A stretch of 64,000 nt of DNA from a bacterium M00.F.Ca.ET.205.01.1.1 (GCA_004791255.1 SRUQ01000008.1:1-64000); one strand, 5' to 3'; shown: positions 18,302-27,517, counted from the first letter of the stretch. Notes: generated by a model from the sequence alone, not told the origin. Translations and numbers: made by a program.

Positions 18302-18478
18302 ATGGCACATAAGTTCGAAATCTATAAGGACAAAGCTGGCGAGTATCGCGTTCGCTTCAAGTACAACAGCGAGGTGATATTCTCGACCGAGGGCTACTCA
18401 AGCAAATCCAGCGCTCAGAACGCCATCGACTCGATCAAGAAAAATGGCCCGAGTGCGCCGGTCGACGACAATAGCTAA
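18302..18478 (+). CDS. DUF1508 (YegP-like) protein
   Basis: The 58-residue protein FEIYKDKAGEYRVRFKYNSE, then FSTEGYSSKSSAQNAIDSIK is a single DUF1508 unit; YegP of E. coli has two. The fold is a small beta-beta-alpha unit of unknown function. The longer frame from 18227 is rejected because the ATG at 18302 follows a strong ribosome-binding site (GGAGGG) and gives the family's usual N-terminus. Confidence 0.85.
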   Translation: MAHKFEIYKDKAGEYRVRFKYNSEVIFSTEGYSSKSSAQNAIDSIKKNGPSAPVDDNS

Positions 18479-18674
18479 TCGCCTTCGACTCCACACAGTG
18501 CTGCGGCAGTTCTGAAGCTGGAGCACATTGGCTTCGGAGCGAGCCTCGGCTCGGCACTAGCACTTGTTGCGCTAGGGCAAGTGAAGCCGTGATCTCCTAA
18601 GGGAATCCTCAGCAAATAGACTTCACTAGACCTCTGCTACATTTAGGAGCATTCTCCCGCTGGGGGGAGATGGT

Positions 18675-19508
18675 GTGGATAGGTCTCGTTACGACAATCG
18701 TTCTGATCGCTGGCGCAAGCGCACTGGAGCAAAACACTCCCGTGCACTGCGGTGGGCAAGTGTGCCGCGACGGTTGATCTTCGTCACCGCTGCTGCAGTC
18801 GGTGCCTTCGCTGCTGAGACGGTCATGATGCATAGAGGCAGCTCGCCCGACCTGACTCCTTCGAACTGGATCGGGCCGAAGCCCGCCCTTATGACCGGCG
18901 TCGCGTCCGTCATTGACGGTGACACAATCGAGATCCGCGGCCAGCGCATTCGGTTCAACGGGATCGACGCGCCAGAGAGCAAGCAATACTGCGACGACGC
19001 CAAGGGGTTCGAGTACCCGTGCGGCCGACGATCGGCCGAAGCGCTGGATAGTTTCCTGGCCGCTTCGCGGCCGGTGCAGTGTACTTTCGTGACTTGGGAT
19101 CGCTATCACCGCTACGTCGGCGACTGCCGGCGCGCCGACGGCGCCAGAGTAGCAGGGTGGATGGTCGAGCATGGCCAGGCGCTCGATTGGCCTCGCTACA
19201 GCAATGGCGCCTATGCGCCTCAGCAGGCAAAGGCCAAGGCGGCGAAGGTCGGTTTATGGGTCGGCAAATTCGACGCGCCTTGGGACTGGCGCGCCTCGGA
19301 TGGCGACGGTGCTGCGCCGTCGAGCCAGCCGCTCGGCATCATCAGTCGCAAGCTGGTCGCGCAAAGCGGCGGCCTTTCGTGCGAGCCCCGGCGATACTGC
19401 TCGCAAATCAGCTCCTGCGAAGACGCCCAATGGTACCTGCACAACTGTGCGTGGGGCCGCAAGCTGGATAGGGATGGTGACGGGGTAGCGTGCGAGACGC
19501 TTTGCTAG
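18675..19508 (+). CDS. Thermonuclease-family protein with Excalibur domain
   Basis: An N-terminal basic segment and one hydrophobic helix (LIFVTAAAVGAFAAETVMM) suggest secretion or membrane anchoring. Residues about 75-195 are a staphylococcal-nuclease (SNc) domain with SVIDGDTIEIRGQRIRFNGI, DAPES, and DRYHRYVGDCRRADG, which hold the calcium and catalytic Asp/Glu/Arg positions. The last 40 residues form an Excalibur calcium-binding motif (CSQISSCEDAQWYLHNC, then LDRDGDGVACE). It probably acts as an extracytoplasmic Ca-dependent nuclease. A BRCT-domain gene follows after 10 bases. Confidence 0.9.
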   Translation: MDRSRYDNRSDRWRKRTGAKHSRALRWASVPRRLIFVTAAAVGAFAAETVMMHRGSSPDLTPSNWIGPKPALMTGVASVIDGDTIEIRGQRIRFNGIDAPESKQYCDDAKGFEYPCGRRSAEALDSFLAASRPVQCTFVTWDRYHRYVGDCRRADGARVAGWMVEHGQALDWPRYSNGAYAPQQAKAKAAKVGLWVGKFDAPWDWRASDGDGAAPSSQPLGIISRKLVAQSGGLSCEPRRYCSQISSCEDAQWYLHNCAWGRKLDRDGDGVACETLC

Positions 19509-19518
19509 GGAGGGGTTC

Positions 19519-20124
19519 ATGGATGACAAGTTCTATAACTGCGTCGGCGGCGATCGTATTTCTTCCCGGCAGATCGATGAGTTGGTTGGGTTAGCGCGCG
19601 GCCTCGCTGCAGACGGAAGTATCAACAAGGCAGAAGTCGAGTTCCTTCAAAAGTGGCTGGCCGCCAATGTCGAGATTAGCGATCAGCCGATCGTCCGGAC
19701 CTTGTACCGACGGGTCAATGAAATCCTTGCGGACGGGGTGCTCGATGCCGATGAACACACCGAACTTCTCGATACGTTGAACAGCTTCTCGAACCGAGAT
19801 TTCGAACTCGGGGAAGTGTTCAAGCCGACCACCCTGCCCCTTTGCAATCCGCCTCCGAATTTGACCTTTGAAGGTCGGTCATACTGTTTCACCGGGACGT
19901 TCAATTATGGCCAGCGAAAATACTGCGAGCAGGCCATAGCGGATCGTGGCGGCCGCGCCGGCAGTTTGACGCAAAAGACCGACGTGCTGGTGATCGGTGC
20001 CTACGCCACGGAGTCTTGGAAACACTCATCGTTTGGCGACAAGATTTTCAAAGCGACCGCCTGGCGCGACCAGGGCTTGCCAATCTCGATTGTCGCCGAG
20101 AGCCATTGGGTCGGTTTTCTCTGA
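19519..20124 (+). CDS. TerB-like plus BRCT domain protein
   Basis: Residues 1-100 are helical with two similar blocks, AADGSINKAEVEFLQKWLAA and LADGVLDADEHTELLDTLNS, which look like a TerB-type domain. Residues about 113-200 form a BRCT domain: FEGRSYCFTGTFNYGQRKYC, AIADRGGRAGSLTQKTDVLV and a closing ESHWVGFL with the conserved Trp. BRCT domains bind phosphopeptides or DNA ends, and stand-alone proteins of this layout are seen in phage and mobile elements. It lies 10 bases behind the thermonuclease, so the pair is probably an operon acting on DNA; the joint role is inference. Confidence 0.8.
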   Translation: MDDKFYNCVGGDRISSRQIDELVGLARGLAADGSINKAEVEFLQKWLAANVEISDQPIVRTLYRRVNEILADGVLDADEHTELLDTLNSFSNRDFELGEVFKPTTLPLCNPPPNLTFEGRSYCFTGTFNYGQRKYCEQAIADRGGRAGSLTQKTDVLVIGAYATESWKHSSFGDKIFKATAWRDQGLPISIVAESHWVGFL

Positions 20125-20184
20125 CTTCGTCCGTTCGTTTGGCAGCGTCTCATACCATCAGCACTATTCGACCGAGGTGGAACG

Positions 20185-20940
20185 ATGCGACACAATGCGT
20201 TCAGCGATCCGATCCGCCTGTCTCCGCGATTTGCATGTCTCTTCGTTACGAGCTTGATCGCGCTCGCAGTTGCAACGGCAGCTGGGTGCAGCTCCATAGA
20301 CTACCAGAAGCTCACCACCGGCGAGATATCCGGCAGCTTGTTCGTCATGTGGGTCGGTGAACGCAACAGTTCCGGCGACGGGAATTTCCTGTTCGTGCCC
20401 GACCCTCGCGACCCCTTGATCTTCCATCGGGCCGATCCGACGGCTCCAGGTAGCAAGATCAAGCCGGGCCTCATGTACACGGACGGCGGCTCAATCCCGA
20501 AAATCGCGCAAGTCTTTAAGGGGCTCTCACCTTGGGGCTACGCTCCGGCCTACATGATCCATGACTGGATCTTCATCGCGCATCACTGCATCGTCGACGG
20601 CAGCTCCGAGAAGAGGTTCGACCAAGTCCATAGCGTCGAGTTCGACGATTCCGCAGCGATCCTCGGCGAGGCAATCAAGGCGTTGATCGCGACGCGCCAG
20701 GTCGCGCCAAACGATGTTGCACCCAGCGCCATCACTGCTGCCGTTGGAAGCGCAATCGCCAAGGAACTTTGGGACGAGAAGGGAGCCTGTAAGTCGTTAC
20801 AGGTCAGCGCAAAAGATACTGCTTCAGCAGAGGCAGCGATACCGGGCTCGACATCCAAAGCTCAAAATCTGAGGACCTTCCAAATACCAGAGAAGGCCCC
20901 AGCATGGTCAGGAACTCGCCACGAAAGACGTCGAGATTGA
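20185..20940 (+). CDS. DUF1353 lipoprotein, 3' end altered at a junction
   Basis: The N-terminus is a lipoprotein signal (FVTSLIALAVATAAGCSS, Cys at about residue 35). The body has YTDGGSIPKIAQVFKGLSPW and AYMIHDWIFIAHHC, the signature of DUF1353 proteins (phage-associated, function uncertain). The final 25-30 residues (QNLRTFQIPEKAPAWSGTRH) overlap the truncated ABC ATPase gene on the other strand and are unlike the family, so the original C-terminus was probably replaced when the two segments were joined near 20,880. The core domain looks complete. Confidence 0.7.
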   Translation: MRHNAFSDPIRLSPRFACLFVTSLIALAVATAAGCSSIDYQKLTTGEISGSLFVMWVGERNSSGDGNFLFVPDPRDPLIFHRADPTAPGSKIKPGLMYTDGGSIPKIAQVFKGLSPWGYAPAYMIHDWIFIAHHCIVDGSSEKRFDQVHSVEFDDSAAILGEAIKALIATRQVAPNDVAPSAITAAVGSAIAKELWDEKGACKSLQVSAKDTASAEAAIPGSTSKAQNLRTFQIPEKAPAWSGTRHERRRD

Positions 20941-21052
20941 GGTCCTTCACGACGAAGTTGATGCCGTCGTAGGATTTTTTCACGTCTTCGAACCGAACGA
21001 GGGCATCGAGCCGATTGTCCGCCGCAAGTGTCATTCGCTGGGAAAAATTCAT
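20804..21052 (-). pseudogene. PotA-type ABC transporter ATPase, 3'-truncated
   Basis: From the ATG at 21050-21052 the frame reads LVRFEDVKKSYDGINFVVKD, then LNLDVFRGEFLTMLGPS, the N-terminus of polyamine/spermidine-type ABC ATPases up to the first residues of Walker A. The frame then changes to unrelated sequence (LVFGRSSDFEL). Walker A is incomplete, and the Q-loop, signature and Walker B are all missing, so no ATPase can form. It sits 26 bases after the solute-binding gene, so it was the second gene of that operon and was cut off by recombination. Confidence 0.75.
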
Positions 21053-21077
21053 CGATGCTCTCCTCCGGAAACCCGCG

Positions 21078-22130
21078 CTACTGCGCAAGCCAGGTCGTAA
21101 AGCGCTTGCGTATTTCGTCTCCGTTGTCGGCCCAGAATCCATTGTCGAGAGTTAGCGAAACTGTCAGGTTCTGTGGGCTGGTCGGCAGATTCTTGGCATC
21201 CTCCGGCGTCACGAACTCTGCCGCCGATTTCCGTACCGGGCCATAGGGAATGTATTTGGTTATCCCCGCGAGCACCTTCGGCTCGACCGCGTATTTGATG
21301 AAGGCGAGCGATCCGTCGGCATTCTTGGCACCCTTGGGGATTACCCAGTAGTTGGAATCGAGGATCTGGTTGTCCCAGACGATCCGAAAATCCTTGCCTT
21401 CCTTGTTGGCATTGTAGATGCGGCCGTTCCAAGCGGTCGTCATCGTCACCTCGCCCGATGCGAGCAACTGCGGTGCCTGCGCGCCGGCTTCCCACCAAAC
21501 GATGCTGTCCTTGATCGTGTCGAGCTTGGCGAAGGCCCGATCAACGCCTGCCGGTGTCGAAAGGGTTTCGTAGACCTGGTCAGCCGGTACGCCATCGGCA
21601 AGCAATGCGAATTCCAGATTGGTAGCCGGGTTTTTCCAGAGGCCGCGCTTTCCCGGGAACTTCGTGGTGTCGAACAAGTCCTTGATCGTCTTCGGGCCGT
21701 CCGGCAGCTTGTTGCCGTCATAGGCAAGGATTGTCGCATAGACGATCGTACCGACGCCGCATTCCGAGGTCGTGCCCTTGATCCAATCGTTCTGCGGTCC
21801 GATCTTGGCCCAGTCAATCTTTTCAAAGATGCCCTCGTCGCAACCCTGCAATAGTGTCGGCGCATCGACATCCACGACATCTATGGTGGTGTTGCCGGAT
21901 TCGATCATCGCCTTGATCTTGGCGATCTCACCGCCGTATTCCTGCTCATCAATCTTGGCCCCGGTTTCGGCGGCATAGGTCTCGAACACGGCCCTGCGCT
22001 GCGCTTCCTGGTAAGCACCGCCGAAACTCATGACCGAAAGCGTGTCTTGCGCTCGCGCTGCATTCGAACAAAATGGCGCAAGCGCGAACAGCGACAAAGT
22101 CAGCACACGACCTGTTAAGCGATATCCCAT
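21078..22130 (-). CDS. PotD-type ABC solute-binding protein (polyamine family)
   Basis: The 350-residue periplasmic protein has a signal peptide (about residues 1-28, ending NAARA-QDT) followed by LSVMSFGGAYQEAQRRAVFE and YGGEIAKIKAMIESGNTTID. It continues with WGAGAQAPQLL-like and SLAFIKYAVEPKVLAGITKY segments typical of spermidine/putrescine-family binding proteins. The ATG at 22130 is chosen because GGGAG precedes it; an upstream ATG at 22145 is less well placed. The partner ATPase is truncated and no permease genes remain, so the protein is probably an orphan unless it uses a system elsewhere. Confidence 0.85.
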   Translation of the reverse strand: MGYRLTGRVLTLSLFALAPFCSNAARAQDTLSVMSFGGAYQEAQRRAVFETYAAETGAKIDEQEYGGEIAKIKAMIESGNTTIDVVDVDAPTLLQGCDEGIFEKIDWAKIGPQNDWIKGTTSECGVGTIVYATILAYDGNKLPDGPKTIKDLFDTTKFPGKRGLWKNPATNLEFALLADGVPADQVYETLSTPAGVDRAFAKLDTIKDSIVWWEAGAQAPQLLASGEVTMTTAWNGRIYNANKEGKDFRIVWDNQILDSNYWVIPKGAKNADGSLAFIKYAVEPKVLAGITKYIPYGPVRKSAAEFVTPEDAKNLPTSPQNLTVSLTLDNGFWADNGDEIRKRFTTWLAQ

Positions 22131-22495
22131 TTCCGACACTCCCATTGGTTGGAAACACGGTCTCGACTTGCGTATGGGCGAGCCTTGGCCGGTGCAAAAC
22201 GGTAATTTGGCAAGGGCAGGACAGCAAATAAGTACATCGCATGGCCCCATGAGGAAGCGTTATCGCCGCGGGCGCCCCCTGAGGGTTCGATTGCCATTTC
22301 TCAGGCACGAAAGCACTTGTCTGCCCACGCCGCTGCGCTTCCTTTGTTGCCATGGGGAACGGCGACACCGGCTTCGGCGTCGAGGCCCGAGAAGGGCGAC
22401 CTGGCCCTGGCAGAGGAACTGATCTCGGCAGCGGCCGGCACAAGCCACCATGTAGGTCATCGAGATCGGCCAGGCCGTCGCCCATATCGTTCGAG
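22131..22495. other. Intergenic, upstream region of the solute-binding gene
   Basis: About 365 bases between the esterase gene and the solute-binding gene, both on the minus strand. Open frames exist (for example minus 22260-22460) but show no family motif. It must hold the promoter of the solute-binding gene; I could not identify its elements. Confidence 0.35.
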
Positions 22496-23116
22496 CTACC
22501 TTGGGAACGACGCGGCTACGAAGGCGGCGCCCAGTTGCGCGCCCTGCGCCGTAATGGTGTGGCCCACCCCGGGTAAAATGTGGCTGTGGGCATCGAGGCC
22601 CAGTTTGCGAAGAGCTTTAACCGCTTCTAACGTGTTGGCAGCTGGGATCACCGGGTCCGCCGCGCCATGCACCGCCAGAACGCGTGGTGATCCGACCGGA
22701 GTGAAGGGCTGTGGCGATGCGAGACGGCTGGAATAGGCGACGACGGCGCCAACCGGCCATCGTCCCGAAGCGATGGCGTCGAGGGCCATGATGGCCCCCT
22801 GCGAAAAGCCGACGAGGGCCACCCGCTCGAGCCTGCGGAGCAATCCATGCTGTTCGATGGCGCCGCGCAGGACGTCGTCGAACGCGGGCCTTGCCGCAAC
22901 GATGCGCTGCGGCCGGTTGGCCTCCGTGACAGCGGAGACGCTGAACCACTGCCGCCCTGCTCCGCCGCCGTCGAAGGCGAACGGGCCATCTGGTGCCGCG
23001 AACGCGGCCGTCGGCAGAGATGGCTGCCAGGCCTGGGCGAGCGGCATGAGATCGGCGCCGCGGCTGCCGACGCCGTGCAGGAAGACAACGAGGCTCTTGG
23101 CAAGGGAAGTGGCCAT
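22496..23116 (-). CDS. Carboxylesterase/phospholipase-type alpha/beta hydrolase
   Basis: The 206-residue enzyme is of the short carboxylesterase (PF02230-like) type. It has VVFLHGVGSRGADL with the oxyanion loop near residue 11, the nucleophile elbow GFSQG with Ser105, an acid in VHGAADPVIP and His in LPGVGHTI. Homologues cleave short-chain esters or lysophospholipids. It is followed 36 bases upstream by the hydroquinone reductase gene in the same direction. With DoxX this forms a three-gene group often seen in proteobacteria and probably linked to quinone or electrophile detoxification. Confidence 0.85.
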   Translation of the reverse strand: MATSLAKSLVVFLHGVGSRGADLMPLAQAWQPSLPTAAFAAPDGPFAFDGGGAGRQWFSVSAVTEANRPQRIVAARPAFDDVLRGAIEQHGLLRRLERVALVGFSQGAIMALDAIASGRWPVGAVVAYSSRLASPQPFTPVGSPRVLAVHGAADPVIPAANTLEAVKALRKLGLDAHSHILPGVGHTITAQGAQLGAAFVAASFPR

Positions 23117-23152
23117 GGGTTTTACCTGTTTGGGAAGCGCTTGAACCGTCGG

Positions 23153-24104
23153 TCAAAGCCCGAGATCGCTAAGGTCGGGGCCATTTGGCACGATACCGTT
23201 CGGGTTGAGCGACTTGATCGAATAGTAGCCCTTCTTGATGTGGTCGATATGGACCGTATCGCGCACGCCGGGGATATCCAGCAATCGCTTCAGGTAGGTT
23301 GACAGATTGGGATATTCGGCAAGGCGCCTAAGGTTGCATTTGAAGAGGCCGTGGTAAGCGGCATCGAAGCGCACCAGCGTCACGAACAGGCGGATGTCGG
23401 CCTCGGTAAGCCGGTCGCCGAGCAAGAAAGCACCTGCAGTCAGGCCCGCCTCCAGTTCGTCGAGCATTGTGAAGACGCCGCGATAGGCTTCACCATAGGC
23501 GAGCTGCGTTGTGGCAAAGCCAGCGCGGTAGACGCCATTGTTCAGCGTCGGATAGATGCGATCGTTGAGCGCGTCGATTTCGGCGCGCAGGCCCTGCGGA
23601 TAAGATCGATACTCTGGCCAGCGCTCCGAACCCTGAGTTGAAAATACGCACGATTTCGGCCGACTCGTTGTTGACGATCGTCGCGCGCTTCTTGTCCCAC
23701 AGGACCGGCACCGTGGCGCGGCCGGTGAAGTCGTCGTCGGCCTTGCTATAGAGTTCATGCAGATAGGTGGCGCCGTTGAGTTTATCCCGGTTGGCGCCGG
23801 GATAGTCACCGAAACGCCAGCCCTGATCAGTCAGCGCCGGCTCGACTACCGATAGGGAAACGACGTCTTCGAGCCTCTTGAGCTTGCGGGCGATCAATGT
23901 CCGCGACGCCCAGGGACAGATCAGCGCGACATAGAGGTGGTAGCGCCCGGCTTCTGCGGCAAAGCCACCCTCGCCAGACGGCCCGGCGCTGCCGCCGGGC
24001 GTGATCCAGTTGCGGAAGCTGGAAATCTGCCGGACGAAGCCTCCTTTCTCGTCCTTGGCCTGGACCGGTTGCCAGTCCTCCGTCCATTTTCCATTTAAAA
24101 GCAT
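23153..24104 (-). pseudogene. Glutathionyl-hydroquinone reductase (YqjG-like), one frameshift
   Basis: The first 160 residues (from MLLNGKWTEDWQPVQAKDEK) include the catalytic CPWA motif (ALICPWASRTLIARK), then TVPVLWDKKRATIVNNESAE. The C-terminal half continues in the next frame with RAEIDALNDRIYPTLNNGVY, LLGDRLTEADIRLFVTLVRF and HIKKGYYSIKSLNPNGIVP, the Xi-class GST signature end. A single one-base change around 23,615-23,640 separates the halves. Intact enzymes (about 320 residues) reduce glutathionyl-hydroquinones. Everything else is conserved, so this could be a sequence error. Confidence 0.8.
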
Positions 24105-24175
24105 CAGCGTCTCCGATCTTCAAAGGAGGTCGTCCCAGACACGGCGGAGTTTTGCCCGCATCCCGGGGACACGAG

Positions 24176-24576
24176 TTATCCACGCGTCCTCTGCAAGGCG
24201 TAGGTGCCGTTGCCAAGCAGCGCCAGCGAAGCTAACGCAACGGCCCAGAATGCCGGGAACTCCCAGCCGCCATTGGGGTTGCTGAAGAAGAAGCCTGCCG
24301 CGCCATGCGGGGCGTAGATCGAGCCGAGCAGGATCGGGATCAGCGCGATCGAAACCCAGCGGCTCCACATGCCGGCGATCAGCGCAAGGCCACCGGAAAG
24401 CTCCGCCGCGATAACCACATAGGCGAGCGGACCGGGAAAGCCGAGGCTTTCGAAGACCCCGCCGTGCCCGCCGGCGTGAAGATGAAGGTTTTCAAACCGG
24501 CGTGGGCCAGGAATAAAATGCCCATACTGACGCGCAGGAGCAGGGCGGCGAGGTTCGCGTTGTTCGTCTTGGTCAT
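24176..24576 (-). pseudogene. DoxX-family membrane protein, one frameshift
   Basis: The N-terminus NLAALLLRVSMGILFLAHAG, with a KTFIFTPAG segment, is in one frame. The rest is in another: VFESLGFPGPLAYVVIAAEL, SGGLALIAGMWSRWVSIALI and FFFSNPNGGWEFPAFWA. Four membrane helices are expected for DoxX. The break is at the C-run 24457-24460, where one more base would restore the frame. DoxX proteins often accompany quinone or redox genes, as here beside the hydroquinone reductase. The frameshift may be an error in a homopolymer. Confidence 0.75.
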
Positions 24577-24713
24577 GGACGTGGTTCCTGTCAAATGCTG
24601 GGAGCGTTGAGCGATTATGCGGTCTGCCAAGTCTGTTTGGCTGAATGGAGGCGTAAAACGCACGGTTTGCGTAGTCCAACCGTCCCCAAACCGGCGGTCA
24701 AACCATCTTGCGT

Positions 24714-25211
24714 TTAGCCGGTACCAGTTCGCGGTCCGTCTGCCTGATCTTCATCGCATTGTGGGACGGTCAATTCTCCCCCGATTGCGGCGATAAGGGC
24801 GGACACGCGGGCACGCACCCGCGGAGGAAGTCGAACTAGCCGCTCGATCAAGCGTCGACCTTCTGCGCTGGCAATGAAACCAATGCGCACATCGACCGGT
24901 AGATGTGAACCCTCGTGGCCGCTCTCACCATTCTCCGGAAGGCCTTCGAAAAACCGACTGACGGGGACGCCTAGCGACCTGCCAATCTTGTAGATCATGG
25001 ACGCGCTCACCCGGTTCCTTGCGTTCTCGTATTTTTGGAGCTGTTGAAACGTGATGCCTATCGATCGGGCAAGCTGAACTTGCGATACGTCCGACTGCAT
25101 GCGAACCGTTGCGATCTGCCTGCCGACGTGCATATCGGCGGGGTGAGGATCACGCCCGATATTTGGTTTTTGGGCCGCCCGGAAAGGGCTCGAGCGTTTC
25201 GGCTTCAACAA
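24714..25211 (-). CDS. XRE-family regulator of the rhizobial type
   Basis: The 165-residue protein has a helix-turn-helix at about residues 28-82: VGRQIATVRMQSDVSQVQLA, then RSIGITFQQLQKYENARNRV and SASMIYKIGRSLGVPVSRFF. This is the common rhizobial Cro/C1-type pattern with ITFQQ-QKYE in the recognition helix. The C-terminal 80 residues (GRRLIERLVRLPPRVRARVS) are a short helical tail of unknown function. It is downstream of the CapA-like gene on the same strand, 71 bases away, and may be the last gene of that operon or independent. Confidence 0.8.
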   Translation of the reverse strand: MLKPKRSSPFRAAQKPNIGRDPHPADMHVGRQIATVRMQSDVSQVQLARSIGITFQQLQKYENARNRVSASMIYKIGRSLGVPVSRFFEGLPENGESGHEGSHLPVDVRIGFIASAEGRRLIERLVRLPPRVRARVSALIAAIGGELTVPQCDEDQADGPRTGTG

Positions 25212-25282
25212 AGCGTTCGATGCTCCAACATGTCACGGGGTGGGAAATCAGTCGCGGTCGGTTCTGGTTCTTGCGTCGATTG

Positions 25283-26536
25283 TCAGCCGAATTTTCGCGC
25301 AGGCGGCACAACTATCCTGCCGGAGTATCCGGATATTTCGATCCCGGTACCGAAGGCACGCGAGCGGCTTGCGAAACCCTCGAGAATATCTCGCGCCACG
25401 TGTCCGGTGGCGGGGACGGGAACCAATTTGCCCGTCTCGGAACCTGTGCGTTCATTTACCTCGCCGATCACGACCGGCAGAAGGTCTATGCCTTCGAGCG
25501 TTCCATTCGCATCGTAGCGGCAAGCCGCGACAATGCTCTGCCAGACTTCAGGTGGATCCCATTCCCCCTCGTCCGGATGGACGTGAAAGAGGAAATTTCC
25601 GAGACCGTAGAAGATGGGCGAGCCGTTGTAGATTTCCACCGCCTGAAGAACCGGGGCGCCGTGGCTGACGAAGAGGTCTGCGCCCGCTTCGATGCATGTG
25701 CGGGCAAAGGTTTGCACCCAGCGCGGCACGTCCTGCCAACCCGGTTCCCAATGGTGGTGATGCAGATAGGCGATCACAAAATCGCCTTGCGCAGCCGCCT
25801 GCCGGACGGCGGACAAATGAATATTCGCGCTCAGCTGATCGATCTCGATAAAGCGGCTGAAATCGGCAGCCTGGGTGAACACGGTCCCGTAGAAATTCAG
25901 CTCCTTCCCACTCGTTAGCTCCGGCGGATCTTCCGGTTGCGCGTAGTTGGTGAGTTCAAGGTGCGAGCTCTGCAACTGATCGCCAAGCCTTGCCAGCCTT
26001 CGGAAGTGCCCGTCGGGCACCCCAATCTTCCGAACGGTTTTCAGCCGGTTGACGCCAGGCCGAGCCGGACGGGAAGCGGTGCTGTTCTCGGCATACATGT
26101 TGGCCGGGCCTGGGCCTGCGTCTATCGCAAGAAGAGAGACCTGGCGGGCGCCTAGATGGCGATGGCCGAGTTTCGCGGCATGGGTCTTATCGATGCCGAC
26201 CCCAGCATGCAGGAAGCCGCGCGCTTCGACCTCCTCCAGCGTCGCGAGGACGCCGGAAGCACCGAGATCGAATGCGTGGTTGTTCGCCAAGGCGAGCGCG
26301 TTGAAGCCGATGTCCTGCAATGCATCCAGAACTTCGGCCCTGGAATAGCCGAAGTACCTGCCTTTGGTCGGCCAACCACCTTGTTTGCCGAGGATCGTCG
26401 ACTCGAAATTGGTGAAGACGACGTCACCCTGCTGCAAAAAGCGTATAACCGCCGCGAACCGTTCGTCTTGAACATGACGGATGTCATGCGTGATCAATGA
26501 TTGGCCGGTTACGACCACGCAAAATGGGTCTTTCAT
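25283..26536 (-). CDS. CapA-family (poly-gamma-glutamate synthesis-like) phosphoesterase
   Basis: The roughly 417-residue protein has the CapA metallophosphoesterase-like blocks: VVVTGQSLITHDI, VVFTNFESTILGKQGGWPTK, FNALALANNHAFDLGASGVL, FVIAYLHHHHWEPGW and LFVSHGAPVLQAVEIYNGSP. It ends with IFYGLGNFLFHVHPDEGEW. The ATG at 26536 follows GAGGCGAG and removes 17 unsupported residues. CapA of Bacillus acts with CapB/C in polyglutamate export; those are absent. Here it is downstream of an amino-acid ABC system on the same strand, so a role in handling an imported amino acid or peptide is more likely (inference). Confidence 0.8.
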   Translation of the reverse strand: MKDPFCVVVTGQSLITHDIRHVQDERFAAVIRFLQQGDVVFTNFESTILGKQGGWPTKGRYFGYSRAEVLDALQDIGFNALALANNHAFDLGASGVLATLEEVEARGFLHAGVGIDKTHAAKLGHRHLGARQVSLLAIDAGPGPANMYAENSTASRPARPGVNRLKTVRKIGVPDGHFRRLARLGDQLQSSHLELTNYAQPEDPPELTSGKELNFYGTVFTQAADFSRFIEIDQLSANIHLSAVRQAAAQGDFVIAYLHHHHWEPGWQDVPRWVQTFARTCIEAGADLFVSHGAPVLQAVEIYNGSPIFYGLGNFLFHVHPDEGEWDPPEVWQSIVAACRYDANGTLEGIDLLPVVIGEVNERTGSETGKLVPVPATGHVARDILEGFASRSRAFGTGIEISGYSGRIVVPPARKFG

Positions 26537-26615
26537 GGAACTCGCCTCATGGTCGTGAAGGGTCGGGCGCCGCCATTCGGCTAGCACCGCATCGAAGTCG
26601 CCGCCGATCGCCGGG

Positions 26616-27464
26616 CTATTTTGGCAGGGCCGGAGAAATGTCCGTCTTGAACCACTTCAGGCTCAACGCCTTGATGGTGCCATCCTTGGTGGCAGCGTCG
26701 AGCGCCGCATTGAACTTGGTGAGCAGCTCGCTATCGTCTTTGCGCATGCCAGCGCCAATACCCGGACCCCAGAGACCACCATTCAGCTCCGGTCCGAAAA
26801 ACACCGCAACCGACCCACCAGGTGCCTCCAGGAAATCGCGCCATGTGAAATAGTCGGCGAGGCCGCCGTCGACGCGCCCCGCGGTAAGGTCGAGCTTCAA
26901 ATTGTCGAGACTGTCATAGCTGCGAATGGTGACAACATCGCCGAGGAGCTGCTTCACAACAGCCTCGGAGTTCGATGAACGAAGAACACCGATGGCTTTG
27001 CCGCTGAGGGTGGACCTGAGCCGCTCGATCGTTGCCTTCTCCCTGTCTCCAAATGTGGAGAGATTGACTTTCTCTTTGGTGTCGCCGGCATCGAGCCCGA
27101 GCTCTTTGCGCACGACGAACTGGTTGTAGCCGCTGGCATATGGGCTGGAGAATGCGATCTGCTGCTTGCGCTTTTCCGTGATCGCCATCCCGGACATGAT
27201 GACGTCGTATTTCCCGACCAGCAGCGCAGGAATGATCCCGTCCCAATCCTGCGCGACGAAGCTGCATTTGATTTTGATGCGGTTGCACAGCTCGAGACCG
27301 ACATCGACATCGTAACCGTAAAGCTTGCCATCCGCGTCTGTGCCGTCCCAGGGCGGCGACGCACCTTCGGTAGCGATCGATATAGTTCGCTCGCTTTCGG
27401 CACGAGCCGGCAAGGCTGCGAGCAACGACGCGACAGAAATGGCAATAGCCAGGGGCATGCGCAT
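26616..27464 (-). CDS. Polar amino-acid ABC solute-binding protein
   Basis: A signal peptide (LAIAISVASLLAALPARA, about residues 4-22) is followed by a family-3 solute-binding domain: ISIATEGASPPWDGTDADGK, YGYDVDVGLELCNRIKIKCS, WDGIIPALLVGKYDVIMSGM and ITEKRKQQIAFSSPY. ArtJ/HisJ-type proteins with this pattern bind basic or polar amino acids, including arginine, lysine, histidine and opines such as octopine and nopaline. The insert DTKEKVNLSTFGDREKATIE between the lobes is slightly unusual. It is the third gene of the transporter operon. Confidence 0.85.
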   Translation of the reverse strand: MRMPLAIAISVASLLAALPARAESERTISIATEGASPPWDGTDADGKLYGYDVDVGLELCNRIKIKCSFVAQDWDGIIPALLVGKYDVIMSGMAITEKRKQQIAFSSPYASGYNQFVVRKELGLDAGDTKEKVNLSTFGDREKATIERLRSTLSGKAIGVLRSSNSEAVVKQLLGDVVTIRSYDSLDNLKLDLTAGRVDGGLADYFTWRDFLEAPGGSVAVFFGPELNGGLWGPGIGAGMRKDDSELLTKFNAALDAATKDGTIKALSLKWFKTDISPALPK

Positions 27465-27517
27465 AGAGTACCTCTTTCTTTTGGTTTGGGTGGGAAGGCA
27501 GCCGTAAGGCTGCGGCG

